A DNA stretch of 64,000 nucleotides, taken from positions 1 through 64,000 of the forward strand of contig JAUYKV010000045.1 of the NCBI GenBank assembly GCA_030699825.1, in the 5' to 3' direction. This document shows, in pieces, positions 9,064 to 18,636 of the stretch (position 1 is the stretch's first letter; each line of letters opens with the position of its first letter). A program made the position numbers and the translations under genes. The notes beneath the pieces are model-generated. The model ran no database searches, was not told where the DNA came from, and saw only the letters and a list, made by a program, of their open reading frames with translations. This DNA comes from Pseudomonas sp. (lineage in GTDB: Bacteria > Pseudomonadota > Gammaproteobacteria > Pseudomonadales > Pseudomonadaceae).

Positions 9064-10452
9064 GTGACCACCGAACCTGCTCCGAACAAACTCCAGCGCC
9101 TCTGGCTCAGCGAAGCGATTCGCCTGCGCGAAGAGCACGCCGGCCCGCTGGAAGACCGCGAAGCCAATCGGCGTGCCCAGGCCGGCGGCGGCGATCTGGC
9201 CGAACGCATCCAGGCCCGCGCCCTGCTGCTCGCCGAGCGTGACGGTCAGCGGCAGGCGCTGCGCCACTGGTTGCAGGGCGCGCGCCTGGCCCTGGCGGCG
9301 CTGCTGCTGGTGGCCCTGCTCAGCGGCGTCGGCCTGGCGCTTGCGGCGCTTGGCGACGGTCAGCGCCCGGTCAATGTGTTCTGGGCCCTGGGCAGCCTGC
9401 TCGGTCTCAACCTGCTGATGCTGCTCGGCTGGGCCCTGGGCCTGCTGCTGGCGCGCGACAGCACCGGCGCCCTCGGCCGGCTGTGGTTGTGGCTCAGTGA
9501 AAAACTCGCCCGCGACGCCCAGGCCGCGCAACTGGCGCCGGCCTTGCTGGTGCTGCTGCAACGCCAACGCCTCGGCCGCTGGGGCCTGGGGACGCTGGTC
9601 CACGGCCTGTGGCTGCTGGCCCTGCTGACGGCGCTGCTGAGCCTGCTGATGCTGCTCGCCACCCGCCGCTACGGCTTCGTCTGGGAAAGCACCATTCTCG
9701 GCGGTGAGACCTTTATCGCCCTGACCCAGGCCCTCGGCGCACTGCCGGCACTGCTCGGCTTCAGCCTGCCGGACGCCGAGCTGATCCGCGCCAGCGGCGA
9801 CAGCGCCCTGGCCAGCGAAGCCGCGCGCCACGCCTGGGCCGGCTGGCTGGTCGGCGTGCTGCTGCTCTACGGCCTGCTGCCGCGCCTGCTGCTGACGGCG
9901 TTCTGCCTGTGGCGCTGGCGCCGCGGTTGCGCCGCCCTGCGCCTGGACGTCGGCTTGCCCGGCTACGAGCTGCTGCGCGAACGCCTGCAACCGAGCAGCG
10001 AACGCCTCGGCGTGTGCGATGCGGCGCCCGCACAGTGGCCGCAACCAACCGCCGGCAGCAACTCGCAAGACAGCCAGGGCGCCGTACTGGTGGCCATCGA
10101 ACTGGACGAGCGACGGCCCTGGCCACCGGCCTTGGCCAAGGGCATCGGCGATGCCGGGGTGATCGACAGCCGCGAACAGCGCCAGCGCCTGCTCGAACAA
10201 CTCACCCGCTTCCCCCCGGCGCGCCTGGCGATCGCCTGCGACCCGCGCCGCTCGCCGGATCGCGGCAGCCTGGCGCTGCTCGGCGAACTGGCCCGCACCG
10301 CGGCGGCCACGCGCATCTGGCTGCTACCGGCGCAACCCGGCGAAGCCCTGGACAGTGAACGCCTCGACGACTGGCACAGCGCCCTGGACCAGCTGCAGCT
10401 GGCACACAGCGACAGCGCCCCGCTGCGCTGGCTGGAGAGCGGCCATGATTGA
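9064..10452 (+). CDS. DUF2868-family membrane protein
   Basis: 462 residues from GTG 9064, the first start after the folA-divergent gap; in-frame ATGs further upstream read through the antisense of folA and were rejected. A basic, charged N-terminus (about 60 residues) is followed by several long Leu/Ala hydrophobic segments (about 75-95, 105-125, 180-205, 265-285), then a soluble, Gln/Arg-rich C-terminal domain. This layout and the neighbour match the DUF2868 family, which is uncharacterised. It is followed after about 100 bp by a DUF3482 GTPase, and this pairing recurs in pseudomonads, so the two probably act together at the inner membrane. No catalytic motif is visible. Confidence 0.8.
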   Translation: MTTEPAPNKLQRLWLSEAIRLREEHAGPLEDREANRRAQAGGGDLAERIQARALLLAERDGQRQALRHWLQGARLALAALLLVALLSGVGLALAALGDGQRPVNVFWALGSLLGLNLLMLLGWALGLLLARDSTGALGRLWLWLSEKLARDAQAAQLAPALLVLLQRQRLGRWGLGTLVHGLWLLALLTALLSLLMLLATRRYGFVWESTILGGETFIALTQALGALPALLGFSLPDAELIRASGDSALASEAARHAWAGWLVGVLLLYGLLPRLLLTAFCLWRWRRGCAALRLDVGLPGYELLRERLQPSSERLGVCDAAPAQWPQPTAGSNSQDSQGAVLVAIELDERRPWPPALAKGIGDAGVIDSREQRQRLLEQLTRFPPARLAIACDPRRSPDRGSLALLGELARTAAATRIWLLPAQPGEALDSERLDDWHSALDQLQLAHSDSAPLRWLESGHD

Positions 10453-10465
10453 ACCCATTGCTTGC

Positions 10466-10533
10466 GTAGCCCGGATAAGCCCAAGCGCAATCCGGGACAG
10501 CGGTTTCCCGGATCACGCTGCGCTGATCCCGGC
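10466..10533. repeat. REP-type palindrome between the DUF2868 and DUF3482 genes
   Basis: Begins gtagcccggataagc (10466-10480) with gcgcaatccggga, then a diverged right half with cccggatcacg and gatcccgg. Same family as 7374-7460. It lies inside the presumed two-gene transcript and could affect differential mRNA stability. Confidence 0.75.
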
Positions 10534-10548
10534 GACTGGAGCCCAGCC

Positions 10549-11922
10549 ATGAGCCAACCGCTGAAGCTGGCCGTGGTCGGCCACACCAATGTCGGCAAGA
10601 CCTCGCTGCTGCGCACCCTGACCCGCGACGTCGGCTTCGGCGAGGTCTCGCATCGCCCCAGCACCACCCGCCATGTCGAGGGCGCGCGCCTGTCGGTGGA
10701 CGGCCAGGCATTGCTCGAGCTGTACGACACCCCCGGCCTGGAAGACGCCATCGCCCTGCTCGACTACCTGGAACGCCTGGAACGACCCGGCGAACGCCTG
10801 GACGGCCCGGCACGCCTGGCGCGCTTTCTCGATGGCAGCGAGGCGCGCCAGCGATTCGAGCAGGAGGCCAAGGTGCTGCGCCAGTTGCTCGCCTCGGACG
10901 CCGGCCTCTACGTGATCGACGCCCGCGAGCCGGTGCTGGCCAAGTACCGCGACGAACTGGCGATCCTCACCATGTGCGGCCGCCCCTTGCTGCCGGTGCT
11001 GAACTTCGTCGCCGGCCGCCAGCACCGCGAAGACGAATGGTACCAGGCCCTGGCCCGCCTCGGCCTGCATGCGCGGGTCGCCTTCGACAGCGTGGCACCG
11101 CCGCTGGATGGCGAACGCCGGCTCTACGAGAGCCTGGCCCTGCTGCAGGAAAAGGCCCGGCCGCAGCTGCAACGGCTGATCGACGACCATGAAGAGCAGC
11201 GCCAGGCCCGCCGCCACAGCGGCACCCGGCTAATCGCCGAACTGCTGATCGACTGCGCCGCCTGCCGACGCAGCGTGGCGGCCCAGCCAACCCTGGAACA
11301 GGGCGCGATCCGCGAACTGCGCGAAACCATCCGCCAGCGCGAACAGCGTTGCGTCGAGGCCTTGCTGCGCCTGTACGCCTTCCGCCAGGACGACGCCAAG
11401 GTCGAAGCCGTTCCCCTGCTCGACGGCCGCTGGGGCGATGACCTGTTCAACCCGGAAACCCTCAGGCAACTGGGGGTCAAGCTCGGCGGCGGCATGGCCG
11501 CCGGCGCCGCCACCGGGGTCGGCATCGACCTGCTGGTGGGCGGCGTCACCCTCGGTGCCGCGGCCGCCCTCGGCGCCCTGCTCGGCGGCGGCGCACAGAC
11601 CCTGCGCGGCTACGGCGCCCGCCTGAAAGGCAAACTCAAGGGCCAACGCGAGCTGACGGTGGACGACGCCGTGCTGCGCCTGCTCGCCCTGCGCCAGCAA
11701 CTGCTGCTGCAAGCCCTGGAAACCCGCGGCCACGCGGCGGTGCAGACCCTCGAACTGGCCGCGCCGCAGGAGGCGCTGTGGCGCGAAGGCAAACTGCCCG
11801 ACGCCCTGCACAAGGCCCGCGCCCATCCCGAATGGTCATCGCTCAACCCCGGCGCGCGCCTGCAACAGCTGGAACGCCAGGAACAGGTCGAGGTACTGAG
11901 CGCGACGCTGTCAACGTCGTAG
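10549..11922 (+). CDS. DUF3482-family GTPase
   Basis: 457 residues. The N-terminus is a small-GTPase domain: G1/P-loop GHTNVGKTS at residues 11-19, a switch-region Thr cluster STTRHVEG, and G3 DTPGLEDA. A canonical NKxD G4 is not obvious (VLNFVAG sits near that position). After residue ~300 comes a Gly/Ala-rich hydrophobic stretch (GGGMAAGAATGVGIDLLVGG and GAAAALGALLGGG) that resembles a membrane-inserting hairpin, then a helical end; this is the DUF3482 part. ATG 10549 is chosen because the P-loop follows directly. Its partner is the upstream DUF2868 membrane protein. I infer a membrane-associated switch; the process served is unknown. Confidence 0.85.
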   Translation: MSQPLKLAVVGHTNVGKTSLLRTLTRDVGFGEVSHRPSTTRHVEGARLSVDGQALLELYDTPGLEDAIALLDYLERLERPGERLDGPARLARFLDGSEARQRFEQEAKVLRQLLASDAGLYVIDAREPVLAKYRDELAILTMCGRPLLPVLNFVAGRQHREDEWYQALARLGLHARVAFDSVAPPLDGERRLYESLALLQEKARPQLQRLIDDHEEQRQARRHSGTRLIAELLIDCAACRRSVAAQPTLEQGAIRELRETIRQREQRCVEALLRLYAFRQDDAKVEAVPLLDGRWGDDLFNPETLRQLGVKLGGGMAAGAATGVGIDLLVGGVTLGAAAALGALLGGGAQTLRGYGARLKGKLKGQRELTVDDAVLRLLALRQQLLLQALETRGHAAVQTLELAAPQEALWREGKLPDALHKARAHPEWSSLNPGARLQQLERQEQVEVLSATLSTS

Positions 11923-12115
11923 CCGGATAGAAGCCGGGGGCGCGCCCGTACAGTCCGCCCCGGTTTGCAGCCGTAGTTGGACTGTTATTGCAATGGGCGG
12001 AGAGATGACTATAGCGCGACCATAGATAGCGCTCATCCTCGGCGGTGAGGCACAAGGAACTGCCGAGGAGGAGGCCATGATCCTTTTGCCAATCAGTTGC
12101 AATCTGGTTGCTGTG

Positions 12116-12784
12116 TTACCAGGAGCCGTAGGGCACCCCATGCGCTTCGATATAGGCTTTTGATGTTTCCGAAAGCGGGCGATGCTTGCCGCCGGACTTG
12201 CCGCCATAAGGCCCGACCTTGCTGATGGCCGCCTCGAAGCGGCCGATTTCGATGGGTTCCTGACAGGGGCCCGCCACCCAAGCCTTGGCTATGCCACCGG
12301 GGGCCAGACCTATGGTGATGTCTTTGCGGTACTGGTTATCCCTCCACTGCCCCCCCCAGTTGCAGTAGGCCCGTTCCGGCTTGAGCATTTCCTCGCGTAC
12401 CCACTCGGGAATATTGATGCGCACGTTGTAGGTCTGCGGTTCCACCAGCGACTGCCAGCGCACGAAGATGATTTCCGGCAGGTCGATGCCGGGCATGCCT
12501 TTTGTGCTCCCGCCAGGACGCTTTGACCAACCTACGGGATTACCTCTGTTATCAGGCGGGTTGGTAATGGAGGCGACGCCGCCATGAACATGCTCGAATA
12601 CCAGCCCACGCTGATCGATCACATCCACGCTTTCGATCCAGACCTCCATGTAGTTGGGGGAGAATACCCCGACATTCCAGGCATCGTAGGGCAGCTTGGG
12701 CTTGCCCTGGCCACTGGCACAGCCACCCAGCAGCAGGGCCAAGGTACAGCACTCAGGGTCGGACCCGCGCAACCACCTGAACAA
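12116..12784 (-). CDS. DUF2931-like lipoprotein
   Basis: About 220 residues. A lipobox-like LALLLGGC followed by ASGQ indicates a lipid-anchored export signal. The body, with YDAWNVGVFSPNYMEVWIES, a Trp-Ser-Lys-Arg-Pro-Gly-Gly segment and VRINIPEWVREEM, resembles DUF2931, a family of unknown function often found as small accessory lipoproteins. The start is uncertain: no in-frame ATG with a ribosome site precedes the signal peptide. I use TTG 12784 (n-region with two Arg); TTG 12772 and GTG 12799 are alternatives, and loss of the original ATG is possible. The gene and its AT-rich upstream region (about 12780-12920) stand out in composition from their neighbours, suggesting acquisition. Confidence 0.65.
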   Translation of the reverse strand: MFRWLRGSDPECCTLALLLGGCASGQGKPKLPYDAWNVGVFSPNYMEVWIESVDVIDQRGLVFEHVHGGVASITNPPDNRGNPVGWSKRPGGSTKGMPGIDLPEIIFVRWQSLVEPQTYNVRINIPEWVREEMLKPERAYCNWGGQWRDNQYRKDITIGLAPGGIAKAWVAGPCQEPIEIGRFEAAISKVGPYGGKSGGKHRPLSETSKAYIEAHGVPYGSW

Positions 12785-12980
12785 GAAGAAAAAAATCACC
12801 AGAAAATGGTCAAATAACTGTTTAAACAGCCCCTTTTGGCCGCAAAATTCGTGTTTTAAGGGAAAACCAATAAGGATCAAGCTACGATTAATTTCGCTTC
12901 TGCTTGATCGTTCGAGCCAGAACCGTGGCCTGTCATCCCGGTGTTTCCACCACAGTGAGTCAGGCAGCGCCATGCCGGCG

Positions 12981-13020
12981 CCCCACGAAAAAAGCCTGCG
13001 CAGCAGGCTTTTTCGTGGGG
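12981..13020 (-). terminator. Strong bidirectional intrinsic terminator after oprC
   Basis: A near-perfect 18-bp stem: ccccacgaaaaaagcctgc on the left and gcaggctttttcgtgggg on the right with a 3-base loop and one bulged A. It lies 41 bp after the oprC stop and carries U runs in either orientation. Confidence 0.9.
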
Positions 13021-13061
13021 TGCCAGCAGCCTTGTAATGGCAAGCCGGCTGGCGATCAGGC

Positions 13062-15302
13062 TTAGAAGGCCACATTGACCCCGGTGTAGAACGAGCGGCC
13101 CATCCCAGGCACCGCGACGCCCCACTCGATGCCATTCATCGACATGGTTCGGCCCTGGGCGGTGTAGGCACCGCCGGTGGGCTGGAAGTAGAACTTGTCG
13201 GCCAGGTTCTCTACGCCGAAGTCCAGCCGCACCTTGTCCCAGCGGTGGCTCAAGCGCAGGTTGAACAGGGTGTAGCCGGCCGTCTGGATTTCGTTGCGCA
13301 CGTCGGAGCCGTCGTTCTTCGACTGCACGCTGAGCATCTCCAGGCTATTGCTCCAGCCACCGAGTTCCTGAGTCAGGGTCAGGGTGGTGTTGAGCGGCAT
13401 GATGTTGTACAGCTCATCGCCGCTATCGCGGTTCTTGCCGTTACTGTAGTTGACCAGCCCGGTGACCCCCCACTGGCCCAGCTCATTGCTGGCCAGCGGC
13501 ATGCGCCCGGCGATGTCCACACCGTAGATGCGCGCGGACTGGTTGGCGTACTGCAGCACGTTGAACTGATCCGGAACAATCGTTTTACCCGGTAGGCTCA
13601 CGGCATCGATGTAATCGTTGACCCGGGTGTAGAACGGCGTGACCTTGAGTTCGTGGCTGCGATCTTCGCTGTGCCAGTCGAAGGTGGCCGAGGCGATGTG
13701 CGCCGCTTCCGGCTTGAGCTCGACGTCGCCGACATAGCCATTGCCGTCGCCGACGAAGTTGTTCATGGTCGCGGCCATGGCCCAACTGGACCAAGTGTAA
13801 CGCTCATACAGGTTGGGCGAACGCACCTTGCGCGCCACGCCGAACTCGATATCCAGGTTGTCGTCGTGGGTGTAATGCGCCAGGGCCGTCAGGTCCCAGT
13901 TATTGTCGCTCTGGCTGCGGTCGCTGGCATTGAACGCGGCCGCCTCGACGAGCTGCTTGCCGTGCGTGCCACCATAGCCATGCACCTCACCGGCATCACT
14001 GACGACATGCTCATAACGCAGGCCGACCAGGCTCAGCCAGGCGGGGTTGATCTGCCGTTCCCACTCGCCAAACAGGGCGCTGCGGTCGCGCTGGCCGTCC
14101 GTGATGTTTTCGAAGGTATTGGGCGACATTCCCCCTGTACCGGACGCCGGCCAGTAGTCATCGAGGCGATAGCGCTGGTAGTCGCCGCCAACCCGCAGCA
14201 GGTCGCGTTCGCTCAGGTCGATATTGGCCTTGACGCTGGCACCGCTGGTCTTGCCTTCACTCTCCATTGGCATGCCAGGTGCTGTGCCATACCAGAACTG
14301 CTTGTCCGGGCCGAAGTTCATCTTGTGTTCGACCTTCTCGTGATAGACCAGGGTCTCCAGATCACCCCATTCGAACTGACTGAGGTAGCGCAGGCTGATG
14401 CGCTCCTGGGTGTTGTCGGTCATGTCCATGCGCTGGTTGGCGAACAGTTCCTGCGGTACGTGCTGGTAACCGAGTTTGAGTTCCAGCAGGTCCTCGTTCA
14501 GCTTGAGGGCCATGCTCAGGTCATGGTTTTCCTTCTCGTAGGCGCTGGAGGCCACTTCGTCCAGCGGCGAGCCGTTGCCAGGCTGACCGGTGCTGGTGCT
14601 GTCCTTGAAATCATCGCCAGCGCTGTAGTTGTTGGCCTTGCTGTAGCTGCCGGCATAGCGAATGTTGAACACATCGTTGGCGTGGGTGGCAGAGAAATTG
14701 CCGCCACGCGCATCGTTGTTGCTGCGGTAGAAGGCGCCTACTTCACCCTTGTTGATGCTCGCCGCACCCGGCGCGGCGAACTCGGGCGCGGCGCTGTCGG
14801 CGATGATGGTGCCACCGATGCTGTCGCCACCTACGCTGACCGGGGTGATGCCGGCAAACACTTGGAGTTTGCCCAGGTTGCTCGGATCGATGTAGGACAA
14901 GGCCGGGTTCATGTGGTTGGGGCAGGAAGACACCAGATCCATGCCATCGACCTTGATGCGCAGGCGATCATCGGCCAGGCCACGGATGACCGGCAGGCTG
15001 GAAATACCCCCGGCGCCGTTGAGGCTGATGCCGGGCACCCCGCGCAGCAGCGAGGCCGTGTCGCTGGTCGTCGGGCTCAGGTTGCGCAGGGTTTGCGGCG
15101 CAACCGCTGTGGCGCCGAGCGGTACGCGCTCCGCCTTGATCAGGGAAGGTTCAAGCTGCAGCACCTCGGCAGCAGCAGGCTGCGATAGCGCAGCGTGGTC
15201 AGCGTGCAAATCGGAGTTTGCGGTTTCTACGGCCAGCGCCAGCGGGCTGAGTAAAACCAACAGGGCGGCACAGGCGCGGGAATCGACACGGGTACGGGAC
15301 AT
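13062..15302 (-). CDS. oprC: TonB-dependent copper receptor OprC
   Basis: 746 residues: an N-terminal signal-like hydrophobic segment (about 10-25), a plug domain (about 50-190, including TASLLRGVPGISL and SSLPVIRGLADDRLRIKVDG), and a 22-strand-type barrel ending in the aromatic C-terminal residue Phe. The copper site reported for P. aeruginosa OprC, a CxxxM motif plus HxM, is visible as Cys127-x3-Met131 (CPNHM) and His326-Lys-Met328. OprC/NosA proteins take copper across the outer membrane with TonB energy. The ATG at 15302 follows a DUF2946 gene by 119 bp on the same strand, a pairing seen in copper-related loci. A strong terminator follows. Confidence 0.92.
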   Translation of the reverse strand: MSRTRVDSRACAALLVLLSPLALAVETANSDLHADHAALSQPAAAEVLQLEPSLIKAERVPLGATAVAPQTLRNLSPTTSDTASLLRGVPGISLNGAGGISSLPVIRGLADDRLRIKVDGMDLVSSCPNHMNPALSYIDPSNLGKLQVFAGITPVSVGGDSIGGTIIADSAAPEFAAPGAASINKGEVGAFYRSNNDARGGNFSATHANDVFNIRYAGSYSKANNYSAGDDFKDSTSTGQPGNGSPLDEVASSAYEKENHDLSMALKLNEDLLELKLGYQHVPQELFANQRMDMTDNTQERISLRYLSQFEWGDLETLVYHEKVEHKMNFGPDKQFWYGTAPGMPMESEGKTSGASVKANIDLSERDLLRVGGDYQRYRLDDYWPASGTGGMSPNTFENITDGQRDRSALFGEWERQINPAWLSLVGLRYEHVVSDAGEVHGYGGTHGKQLVEAAAFNASDRSQSDNNWDLTALAHYTHDDNLDIEFGVARKVRSPNLYERYTWSSWAMAATMNNFVGDGNGYVGDVELKPEAAHIASATFDWHSEDRSHELKVTPFYTRVNDYIDAVSLPGKTIVPDQFNVLQYANQSARIYGVDIAGRMPLASNELGQWGVTGLVNYSNGKNRDSGDELYNIMPLNTTLTLTQELGGWSNSLEMLSVQSKNDGSDVRNEIQTAGYTLFNLRLSHRWDKVRLDFGVENLADKFYFQPTGGAYTAQGRTMSMNGIEWGVAVPGMGRSFYTGVNVAF

Positions 15303-15421
15303 GGGACATTTCTCTAGGCACAAGTAATGAACAGCGCAAGCTGCGCACGCGTCCCAACAAGCGACAACGCACGACGGCCAGGCGGCAGACAACAAGGTGG
15401 CAACCGGTGGTTGCCAGAGCA

Positions 15422-15778
15422 CTAGGAAATGGGTGGGGCGCGGGTCAGCGCACCCGGGAATACGCTGCCACGGTTTGCCAACAGGGGCGTCGGCAGAACA
15501 CTCAGGGGCGATGGCGTGAGGCAGGGCGACGCCTGCGGCGCACTGCCGGGAACGGCCGGCGATCCCAATAACAGCGTGCAATAGCCGCACTTCGCCCAAT
15601 CCCCATGGTCGACGCTTGGCGACTTCTCGTGCTCACTGCTACAGGCCAGCTCGTTGTACCAGCTCGGCTCGCCGCCATCCTGGTTCAACCCCTGCCCCAG
15701 CAACGGCCCGACCAGCAGCAATAGCATGGCCAAAAGGCCAAGCCGGCTACAGTGACGAACTAGCTGCGCATGAGACAA
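15422..15778 (-). CDS. DUF2946 family protein, probable copper-associated periplasmic protein
   Basis: 118 residues: an N-terminal membrane/signal segment (GLLAMLLLLVGPLLG), an EHEKSPSVDHGDWAKCGYCTLL segment with a CxxC pair and nearby His/Asp, and a Pro-rich tail ending GALTRAPPIS, all typical of DUF2946. The family is uncharacterised but is repeatedly found beside copper receptors; the Cys/His cluster suggests metal contact (inference). The frame is closed by a TAG just upstream and the only sensible start is TTG 15778; an overlapping ATG (15792) is out of frame. It is the first gene of a likely two-gene transcript with oprC. Confidence 0.8.
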   Translation of the reverse strand: MSHAQLVRHCSRLGLLAMLLLLVGPLLGQGLNQDGGEPSWYNELACSSEHEKSPSVDHGDWAKCGYCTLLLGSPAVPGSAPQASPCLTPSPLSVLPTPLLANRGSVFPGALTRAPPIS

Positions 15779-16109
15779 GGGGGTTATCCATAAAGAACGA
15801 GCGTTTGCATGCTAACGCAAAGCAACACTCACCCCGCCTGAGGCAGAAGGTCGCAACCAACCGTCCAGCCCATCGCCAAACTCGCGCCGCATCCGCACAA
15901 CCTCTGCCCAGCCACCGCGCCGAAGCCCGCACTACGGGCGTTTGCCCGAACTTTCCGGGCCTCGCAAATAACGGGGCGTTTAACGAGTTGAAGTGCCCCG
16001 ATTTTTTGCGGCGCGCATTGTCAGCAGCGGGCCGCCGGAAGACGGTCGCAGCAGACGGGCGTCTTTTTAACCGCCTCTCAGGACCAGCTGGTGTCAGCCC
16101 GCCGGGGCT
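15779..16109. other. 331-bp intergenic region with a repeat-family element (copy B)
   Basis: No gene. A small hairpin cgggc/gcccg lies at 15935-15948. From roughly 15953 to 16082 the sequence resembles the element at 31473-31650: shared pieces include the gattttttgcg segment, a GCAG-rich middle, GGTCGCAGCAG and a CTCTCAG end. The promoter for the DUF2946-oprC unit should lie near 15790-15850, but I see no clear boxes. Confidence 0.5.
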
Positions 16110-16904
16110 TTACACCGCAACCGGCGCGCTGATATGCGGGTGCGCCTGGTAACCGACCAGCTCGAAGTCTTCGAACTTGAAGGCGAAGATATCCTTCACT
16201 TCGGGGTTGAGCTTCATCACCGGCAATGGCAGCGGTTCGCGGCTCAACTGCAGGTCGGTCTGTTCGATATGGTTGCTGTACAGGTGGCAGTCGCCGCCGG
16301 TCCAGATGAACTCGCCCGGTTGCAGGTCGCAAACCTGGGCGACCATCAGGGTCAAGAGCGCGTAGCTGGCGATGTTGAAGGGCACACCGAGGAAGATGTC
16401 GGCCGAGCGCTGGTACAACTGGCAGCTCAGCTTGCCGTCGGCGACGTAGAACTGGAACAGCGCGTGGCACGGCGGCAGGGCCATCTGCTCGACCAGCGCC
16501 GGGTTCCAGGCCGAGACGATCAGCCGGCGTGAGTCGGGATTGCGCTTGATCATCTCGATCAGCTTGGCGATCTGGTCGATCGACTCACCGTTCGGCGCCG
16601 GCCAGTTACGCCACTGGTAGCCGTAGACCGGGCCGAGGTCGCCGTTTTCGTCGGCCCACTCGTCCCAGATGCGCACGCCGTTGTCCTTCAGGTACTTGAT
16701 ATTGGTGTCGCCCTGAAGGAACCACAGCAGCTCGTGAATGATCGATTTCAGGTGACACTTCTTGGTGGTGACCAGGGGAAAACCCTCGGCCAGGTCGAAG
16801 CGCATCTGCTGGGCAAACAGGCTGTAGGTGCCGGTACCGGTACGGTCGCTCTTGAAGGTCCCGGTGTCGCGCACCAGGCGCATCAGCTCGAGGTACTGTT
16901 TCAT
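16110..16904 (-). CDS. thyA: Thymidylate synthase
   Basis: 264 residues, exactly the E. coli length. It methylates dUMP with methylene-tetrahydrofolate to give dTMP and dihydrofolate. The catalytic Cys146 is in [13 protein letters not shown], the dUMP-phosphate Arg motif is [12 protein letters not shown] and [16 protein letters not shown] holds the substrate Arg/Ser/Asp residues. Its ATG overlaps the lgt stop by four bases (ATGA), so the two are translationally coupled, a common lgt-thyA arrangement. It is the last gene of the TSUP-lgt-thyA unit. Confidence 0.98.
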   Translation of the reverse strand: MKQYLELMRLVRDTGTFKSDRTGTGTYSLFAQQMRFDLAEGFPLVTTKKCHLKSIIHELLWFLQGDTNIKYLKDNGVRIWDEWADENGDLGPVYGYQWRNWPAPNGESIDQIAKLIEMIKRNPDSRRLIVSAWNPALVEQMALPPCHALFQFYVADGKLSCQLYQRSADIFLGVPFNIASYALLTLMVAQVCDLQPGEFIWTGGDCHLYSNHIEQTDLQLSREPLPLPVMKLNPEVKDIFAFKFEDFELVGYQAHPHISAPVAV

Positions 16905-17704
16905 CGGGCGGTTCCCTGGACGGCCTGGCGGTGATAGGCGAACCAGATCAAGCCCACCCCGAGAAGAATCATCGGCAGACTGAGCACCTGACCCATGGTC
17001 AGCCAGTTCCAGGCCAGGTAGCCGAGCTGCTGATCCGGCACCCGGACGAATTCGACGATAAAGCGGAACAGCCCATAACAGGCGGCGAACATGCCCGACA
17101 CCGCCATGGTCGGCCGCGGCTTGCGCGAGTAGAACCAGAGGATGGCGAACAGCGCCACGCCTTCCAGGGCGAACTGGTAGAGCTGTGAGGGATGACGCGC
17201 CAGCTGCTGGGGGTCGGTGGGGAAGACCATGGCCCAGGGCAGGTCGGTGGCCTTGCCCCAGAGTTCGGCGTTGATGAAGTTGCCGATCCGGCCCGCGCCC
17301 AAGCCAATAGGGACAAGTGGCGCAATGAAGTCCATCAACTCGAAGAAGCTCTTGCCGTTGCGCTTGCCGAACCACCAGCTCGCCAGCATCACGCCGATAA
17401 AGCCGCCGTGGAACGACATGCCGCCCTCCCAGATGCGCAGCATCTTCGCCGGCTCGGCGATATAGGCCGCCAGGTCGTAGAACAGCACATAGCCCAGACG
17501 GCCGCCGAGGATCACCCCCATGGCCACCCAGAACACCATGTCGGAGAGTTTTTCCTTGTTCCAGCTCGGCGCAAAGGCGTTGACCCGGCGCGAGGCCAGC
17601 CACCAGGCGCCACCGATGCCGATCAGGTACATCAGGCCGTACCAGTGAATTTTCAGCGGGCCCAGGGCAATCGCCACCGGGTCGATCTGCGGGTAAGGCA
17701 GCAT
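16901..17704 (-). CDS. lgt: Prolipoprotein diacylglyceryl transferase
   Basis: 267 residues, an inner-membrane enzyme that moves diacylglycerol from phosphatidylglycerol onto the lipobox cysteine of prolipoproteins. Visible are the N-terminal [13 protein letters not shown] segment, the [10 protein letters not shown] region with the essential His-Gly, and the Lgt signature [13 protein letters not shown]. About seven hydrophobic segments fit the family. It begins 10 bp after the TSUP permease stop and overlaps thyA by 4 bp, giving a tight three-gene operon. Confidence 0.97.
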   Translation of the reverse strand: MLPYPQIDPVAIALGPLKIHWYGLMYLIGIGGAWWLASRRVNAFAPSWNKEKLSDMVFWVAMGVILGGRLGYVLFYDLAAYIAEPAKMLRIWEGGMSFHGGFIGVMLASWWFGKRNGKSFFELMDFIAPLVPIGLGAGRIGNFINAELWGKATDLPWAMVFPTDPQQLARHPSQLYQFALEGVALFAILWFYSRKPRPTMAVSGMFAACYGLFRFIVEFVRVPDQQLGYLAWNWLTMGQVLSLPMILLGVGLIWFAYHRQAVQGTAR

Positions 17705-17714
17705 CAGTAACTCC

Positions 17715-18497
17715 TCAAATCAAGAAACTCAGGCCAACGCTGAACAACAGCAAGGCAAACAGACGCTTGAGCAGACGTGGCGACAGACGATGCGCCAGAC
17801 GTGCGCCGAAACGGGCGAAGAACATGCTGGTGAAGGCAATCCCGGCCATCGCCGGCAAATAGACGAAGCCCAGGCTCCAGTCCGGCAGTTGCGGGCTGTC
17901 CCAGCCCAGCCACATGAAGGTCAGCGCGCCGGCCACGGCAATCGGCAAACCGCAGGCCGATGAGGTCGCCACCGCCTGCTGCATGGGCACGCTGCGCCAG
18001 GTCAGGAAGGGCACGCTGAGCGAACCGCCGCCAATCCCGAAGATCGCCGAGGCCCAGCCAATCACGCCACCGGCCGCGGTCAAACCGAGCTTGCCTGGGA
18101 CAGCGTTGCTGGCCTTGGGTTTCAACTCCAGGGCCATCTGCAGGGCGATGACGATGGCGAATACGCCGATGATTTTCTGCAGCAGCGGCCCCTGGATCGC
18201 AGCGGCGGTCATGGCCCCCAGGGCCGCCCCCAAGAGGATACCCGCGGTCATCCAGACGAAGATCGGCCAGCGCACCGCGCCCTTGCGCTGGTGCTCGAGG
18301 ACCGAGTTGATCGAGGTGAAGACGATGGTCGCCAGCGAAGTCCCCACCGCCAGGTGGGTCAGCACATTCGGGTCGAAGCCCTGTGCGGCGAAACTGAAGA
18401 CCAGCACCGGCACGATGATGATCCCGCCACCGACGCCAAACAGCCCGGCTAGCACTCCCGCTGCGGCCCCCAGCACTAAATACAGCACGAGTTCCAT
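17715..18497 (-). CDS. TSUP family permease (TauE/SafE)
   Basis: 260 residues, almost all in hydrophobic segments. Two half-repeats begin with the family motif [15 protein letters not shown] and [14 protein letters not shown], typical of sulfite/organosulfonate exporters and related anion permeases. The substrate cannot be assigned. ATG 18497 is chosen because a G-rich ribosome site precedes it and the membrane segment starts at once; longer in-frame extensions to 18638 look non-coding. First gene of the operon with lgt and thyA, divergent from the NRDE gene. Confidence 0.88.
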   Translation of the reverse strand: MELVLYLVLGAAAGVLAGLFGVGGGIIIVPVLVFSFAAQGFDPNVLTHLAVGTSLATIVFTSINSVLEHQRKGAVRWPIFVWMTAGILLGAALGAMTAAAIQGPLLQKIIGVFAIVIALQMALELKPKASNAVPGKLGLTAAGGVIGWASAIFGIGGGSLSVPFLTWRSVPMQQAVATSSACGLPIAVAGALTFMWLGWDSPQLPDWSLGFVYLPAMAGIAFTSMFFARFGARLAHRLSPRLLKRLFALLLFSVGLSFLI

Positions 18498-18636
18498 TGC
18501 CACCCCCGAAAACAAAGCGCAATGGTAATCGTCGCAGGCGCATGCGGGAAGCGCGAAGCGGAATCCGCCACTTGCGCCAGCGGCCAACTGCGCGGCAATC
18601 TTGGGCCTTGAAGCTAACAGCCCCGCAAGGATTCCC

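Noticed and set aside
11843..12115. Open frame continuing after the DUF2931 stop, containing TAEDERYLWSRYSHLSAH
   Set aside because: No start codon with ribosome site and no recognisable family; overlaps the DUF3482 end. Could be a remnant, but not supportable.
16078..16470. Minus-strand alternative frame opposite/inside thyA
   Set aside because: Off-frame translation of a highly conserved enzyme.
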